From: Spirochaetaceae bacterium
Lineage (GTDB): Bacteria > Spirochaetota > Spirochaetia > Treponematales > Breznakiellaceae
Direction of reading: 5' to 3'
Length of the DNA stretch: 6,077 nucleotides
NCBI GenBank assembly: GCA_031280705.1
Contig: JAITGJ010000151.1
Location: 1 to 6,077 of the forward strand
The notes under the pieces were generated by a model that was not told the origin of the DNA, searched no databases, and was given only the letters and a program-made list of their open reading frames with translations. Of this stretch, positions 4,753 through 6,077 are shown piece by piece; the first letter of the stretch is position 1, and each line of letters opens with the position of its first letter. Position numbers and translations under genes: made by a program.

Positions 4753-5679
4753 ATGGTCCCCCTGCTCCTGGCTCCCATGGCGGAAATAAGCCACCGCCCG
4801 CTCCGGGAGTTGATTGAAAGTTTCGGCGGCTGCGACGGTTACTTTACCGAAATGATCAGCGCCGCGGGCCTTCTGGGCGGCGGTCCCTTTGAAAAGTGGT
4901 ACCTTGACGGCGGCCCCGCGCCGGAGCGGGTGGTGTATCAACTGATGGGCGGCGACACGGAACAGATCGTCCGGGCCGCCGCCCTGCTCGACGCCCTCCC
5001 CTCCGCGGGCATCGACCTGAACATGGGCTGTTCCGCCCCGGCAATCACGCGGAGCGGCGCGGGCGTGCGCTGGATGGCCTCCCTTGACCGCGCCGGGGAG
5101 ATGGTCTCCCGCGTCCGCGCCGTAACCAGGCGGCATCTGAGCGTCAAACTTCGCGCCGGGCTTACGGATGATTTTGACTACCTCGCCGCGTTTTGCCGCC
5201 GCCTGGAAGACGCGGGCGTGGAACGGATCACGCTCCACCCCCGGACGGCCGGGGAAAAGTTCCGCCGCCGCGCCCGCTGGGAATATGTCGGCCGCCTTCG
5301 CGCCGCGCTTTCCATTCCCGTCGCGGGAAACGGCGATATTGCCACGGCGGCGGAGCTTGCCGAAAAAGCGGACGGGAGCCGGTGCGACGCGGTTATGACC
5401 GGGCGCGCGGCGGTCAAAATGCCCTGGATCTTCGCCGGGGCAAAACGCCTTCCCGCCGCGTACTCCGTTAATATAGAAGAAACGGGACTCCGCTTCCTTG
5501 ACCTCCTTGAGCGCTATCAGCCGCCGGAATTCCACCGGAGCCGTGCGCGGCGCTTTTTCGGCTGGTTTTGCGATAACCTTGTCTGGGGAACATACCTTAA
5601 AAACCTGATCAACCGGGAAACGTCCCTTAGGGGCATGGCATCGCTCTGGCGCGCGTATTTCCGGGACCATGCCGTATAG
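4753..5679 (+). CDS. dus: tRNA-dihydrouridine synthase
   Basis: The protein has 308 residues. It belongs to the FMN-dependent Dus family, which reduces specific uridines in the tRNA D-loop using NADPH. The TIM-barrel starts at LLLAPMAEISHRPLR. Family motifs in order are FTEMISA (31-37), the FMN-contacting YQLMGG (62-67), catalytic C93 in DLNMGCSAP, K132 in SVKLRAG, H162 in LHPRT, GNGDI (192-196) and TGRAA (216-220). The usual GCP is GCS here, with Ser94 in place of Pro, while the catalytic Cys is kept. The C-terminal helical domain (about 245-308) is present. The start is fixed by an in-frame TAA at 4744-4746 and by the need for the first barrel strand; the next ATG, at 4777, would delete it. 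Which uridine is modified, and whether it is DusA-, DusB- or DusC-like, I cannot tell. Confidence 0.93.
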   Translation: MVPLLLAPMAEISHRPLRELIESFGGCDGYFTEMISAAGLLGGGPFEKWYLDGGPAPERVVYQLMGGDTEQIVRAAALLDALPSAGIDLNMGCSAPAITRSGAGVRWMASLDRAGEMVSRVRAVTRRHLSVKLRAGLTDDFDYLAAFCRRLEDAGVERITLHPRTAGEKFRRRARWEYVGRLRAALSIPVAGNGDIATAAELAEKADGSRCDAVMTGRAAVKMPWIFAGAKRLPAAYSVNIEETGLRFLDLLERYQPPEFHRSRARRFFGWFCDNLVWGTYLKNLINRETSLRGMASLWRAYFRDHAV

Positions 5680-5959
5680 CCGATTGATGGTATTTTACGG
5701 AATAATCGCCGATACGACCGGCCCCCACGAACCATGTCCGCCTTTCTGGTTCTCGTAATGAGCGCGAACGTAAGCCGCCATGCCCGGATTTGGAAGCGCC
5801 AAAATCCACCGCCTCTTTTTTTCGGCGATGAACGCTTGCATTACCCCCGGTCGTCCGGCGATTCCGTGCCGGGAAGCGGCGATAAAATAGGAAAGTCTGA
5901 CATAAACCCGCCTGTTTATCCGTAAATTCACTTGATGTTTTGTTTTCTGAATAATTAAT
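5680..5959. other. Region after dus without a firm gene
   Basis: No recognised gene is present. The best reading frame is the weak minus-strand one at 5695-5931. A small inverted repeat, ATAAAC (5902-5907) with GTTTAT (5914-5919), and an A+T-rich stretch (about 5921-5959) precede the hairpin cluster. No clear terminator for dus is visible; CGATT (5680-5684) with AATCG (5703-5707) is too weak to call. Confidence 0.45.
5695..5931 (-). CDS. Doubtful hypothetical protein or gene remnant
   Basis: A minus-strand frame from GTG at 5931 (78 residues) or ATG at 5841 (48 residues) converges on dus, 15 bases from its stop. I do not recognise it. The C-terminal half, with LALPNPGMAAYVRAHYENQ followed by KGGHGSWGPVV, has a protein-like mix of aromatic and charged residues and reads more naturally than the plus-strand frame over the same bases. 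Against it, neither start has a well-placed ribosome-binding site (GGGGG is only two bases before the ATG), no promoter is clear, and no domain is recognisable. It may be a remnant of a longer gene. Confidence 0.2.
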   Translation of the reverse strand: MNLRINRRVYVRLSYFIAASRHGIAGRPGVMQAFIAEKKRRWILALPNPGMAAYVRAHYENQKGGHGSWGPVVSAIIP

Positions 5960-5996
5960 GGGAACCTCTAAAAACCGGTTGTTTTCAGAGGTTCCC
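5960..5996. repeat. Palindromic element 1 of the right-edge cluster
   Basis: GGGAACCTCT (5960-5969) pairs perfectly with AGAGGTTCCC (5987-5996). After one A/C mismatch, AAAAC (5971-5975) pairs with GTTTT (5981-5985), leaving the loop CGGTT. That is 15 pairs in 37 bases. It shares CTCTAAAAAC (5966-5975) with the third hairpin (6049-6058). No U-run follows, so it is not an obvious terminator; it looks like a dispersed palindromic repeat. Confidence 0.65.
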
Positions 5997-6001
5997 TTGC
6001 G

Positions 6002-6027
6002 GTTTCTCGCCCTAAGGGCTGTGAAAC
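6002..6027. repeat. Palindromic element 2 of the right-edge cluster
   Basis: GTTTC (6002-6006) pairs with GAAAC (6023-6027), and inside it GCCCT (6009-6013) mirrors AGGGC (6015-6019) around A6014. The internal loop is TC against TGT. It starts five bases after the first hairpin ends, so the two are likely parts of one structure. Confidence 0.45.
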
Positions 6028-6045
6028 ACGCATTTTTAAGCGGTT

Positions 6046-6075
6046 CATCTCTAAAAACTGAAGTTTTTAGAGATG
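6046..6075. repeat. Palindromic element 3 of the right-edge cluster
   Basis: CATCTCTAAAAACT (6046-6059) and AGTTTTTAGAGATG (6062-6075) are a perfect 14-bp inverted repeat separated by only GA. It shares the decamer CTCTAAAAAC with element 1. The window ends two bases later, so more copies may follow. With such a tiny spacer it would form a tight RNA hairpin or a cruciform. Confidence 0.65.
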
Positions 6076-6077
6076 CC

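Noticed and set aside
4690..5670. A 326-codon minus-strand frame antisense to dus
   Set aside because: The opposite strand encodes a complete Dus with all motifs; the antisense translation is Gly/Ala/Arg-rich and without recognisable features.
5778..5791. A 14-base match, CCATGCCCGGATTT, to 419-432
   Set aside because: Flanking bases do not match. One 14-base coincidence is not very unlikely in 6 kb of biased sequence, and only one copy lies in a promoter spacer.
5897..5907. An 11-base match, CTGACATAAAC, to the loop and arm of the hairpin at 4140-4150
   Set aside because: It is too short to separate from chance and the surrounding structures differ.

Overview
The window reads as a chromosomal stretch of a GC-rich anaerobic or microaerotolerant bacterium, most likely a spirochaete of the Treponema group. 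The main clues are the single-domain CheY, whose N-terminal extension (LPSINEKPPEGLK before the receiver domain) resembles treponemal CheY proteins as I remember them, the diiron flavoprotein typical of anaerobes, and the short palindromic repeats at the right edge. The taxon is inferred from protein character and not from any search.

Layout, left to right. Positions 1-201 hold the last 66 codons of an IS630-family transposase, so the left edge is the right end of an insertion sequence. Positions 202-555 have no convincing gene but carry CG-rich hairpins and a good minus-strand promoter followed closely by a short terminator-like hairpin. A tRNA-Ala(CGC) gene with its own promoter lies at 556-628 on the minus strand. 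A membrane-anchored HD-GYP-like protein (716-1717, minus) is divergent from metA (1843-2781, plus). metA converges on an A-type flavoprotein gene, fprA (2825-4036, minus). Behind it are cheY (4202-4639, minus) and, divergent from cheY, a tRNA-dihydrouridine synthase gene, dus (4753-5679, plus). Positions 5680-6077 hold one doubtful minus-strand reading frame and then a dense run of three hairpins, two of which share a ten-base sequence. This looks like a palindromic repeat element running out of the window.

The genes do not form one pathway. They are separate units with their own promoters: methionine biosynthesis (metA, predicted to use acetyl-CoA), oxygen or nitric oxide detoxification (fprA), chemotaxis (cheY), cyclic-dinucleotide or other HD-domain signalling, and tRNA supply and modification (tRNA-Ala, dus). 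The interest lies mostly in the control regions. metA and dus each show a -10-like hexamer exactly five bases before the ATG and no Shine-Dalgarno sequence, which suggests leaderless mRNAs. A perfect 8-bp inverted repeat covers the -10 region of the HD-GYP-like gene. A concentric double palindrome sits directly before fprA and includes its weak ribosome-binding region. I see no CRISPR array, toxin-antitoxin pair, defence island or evident new multi-gene system.
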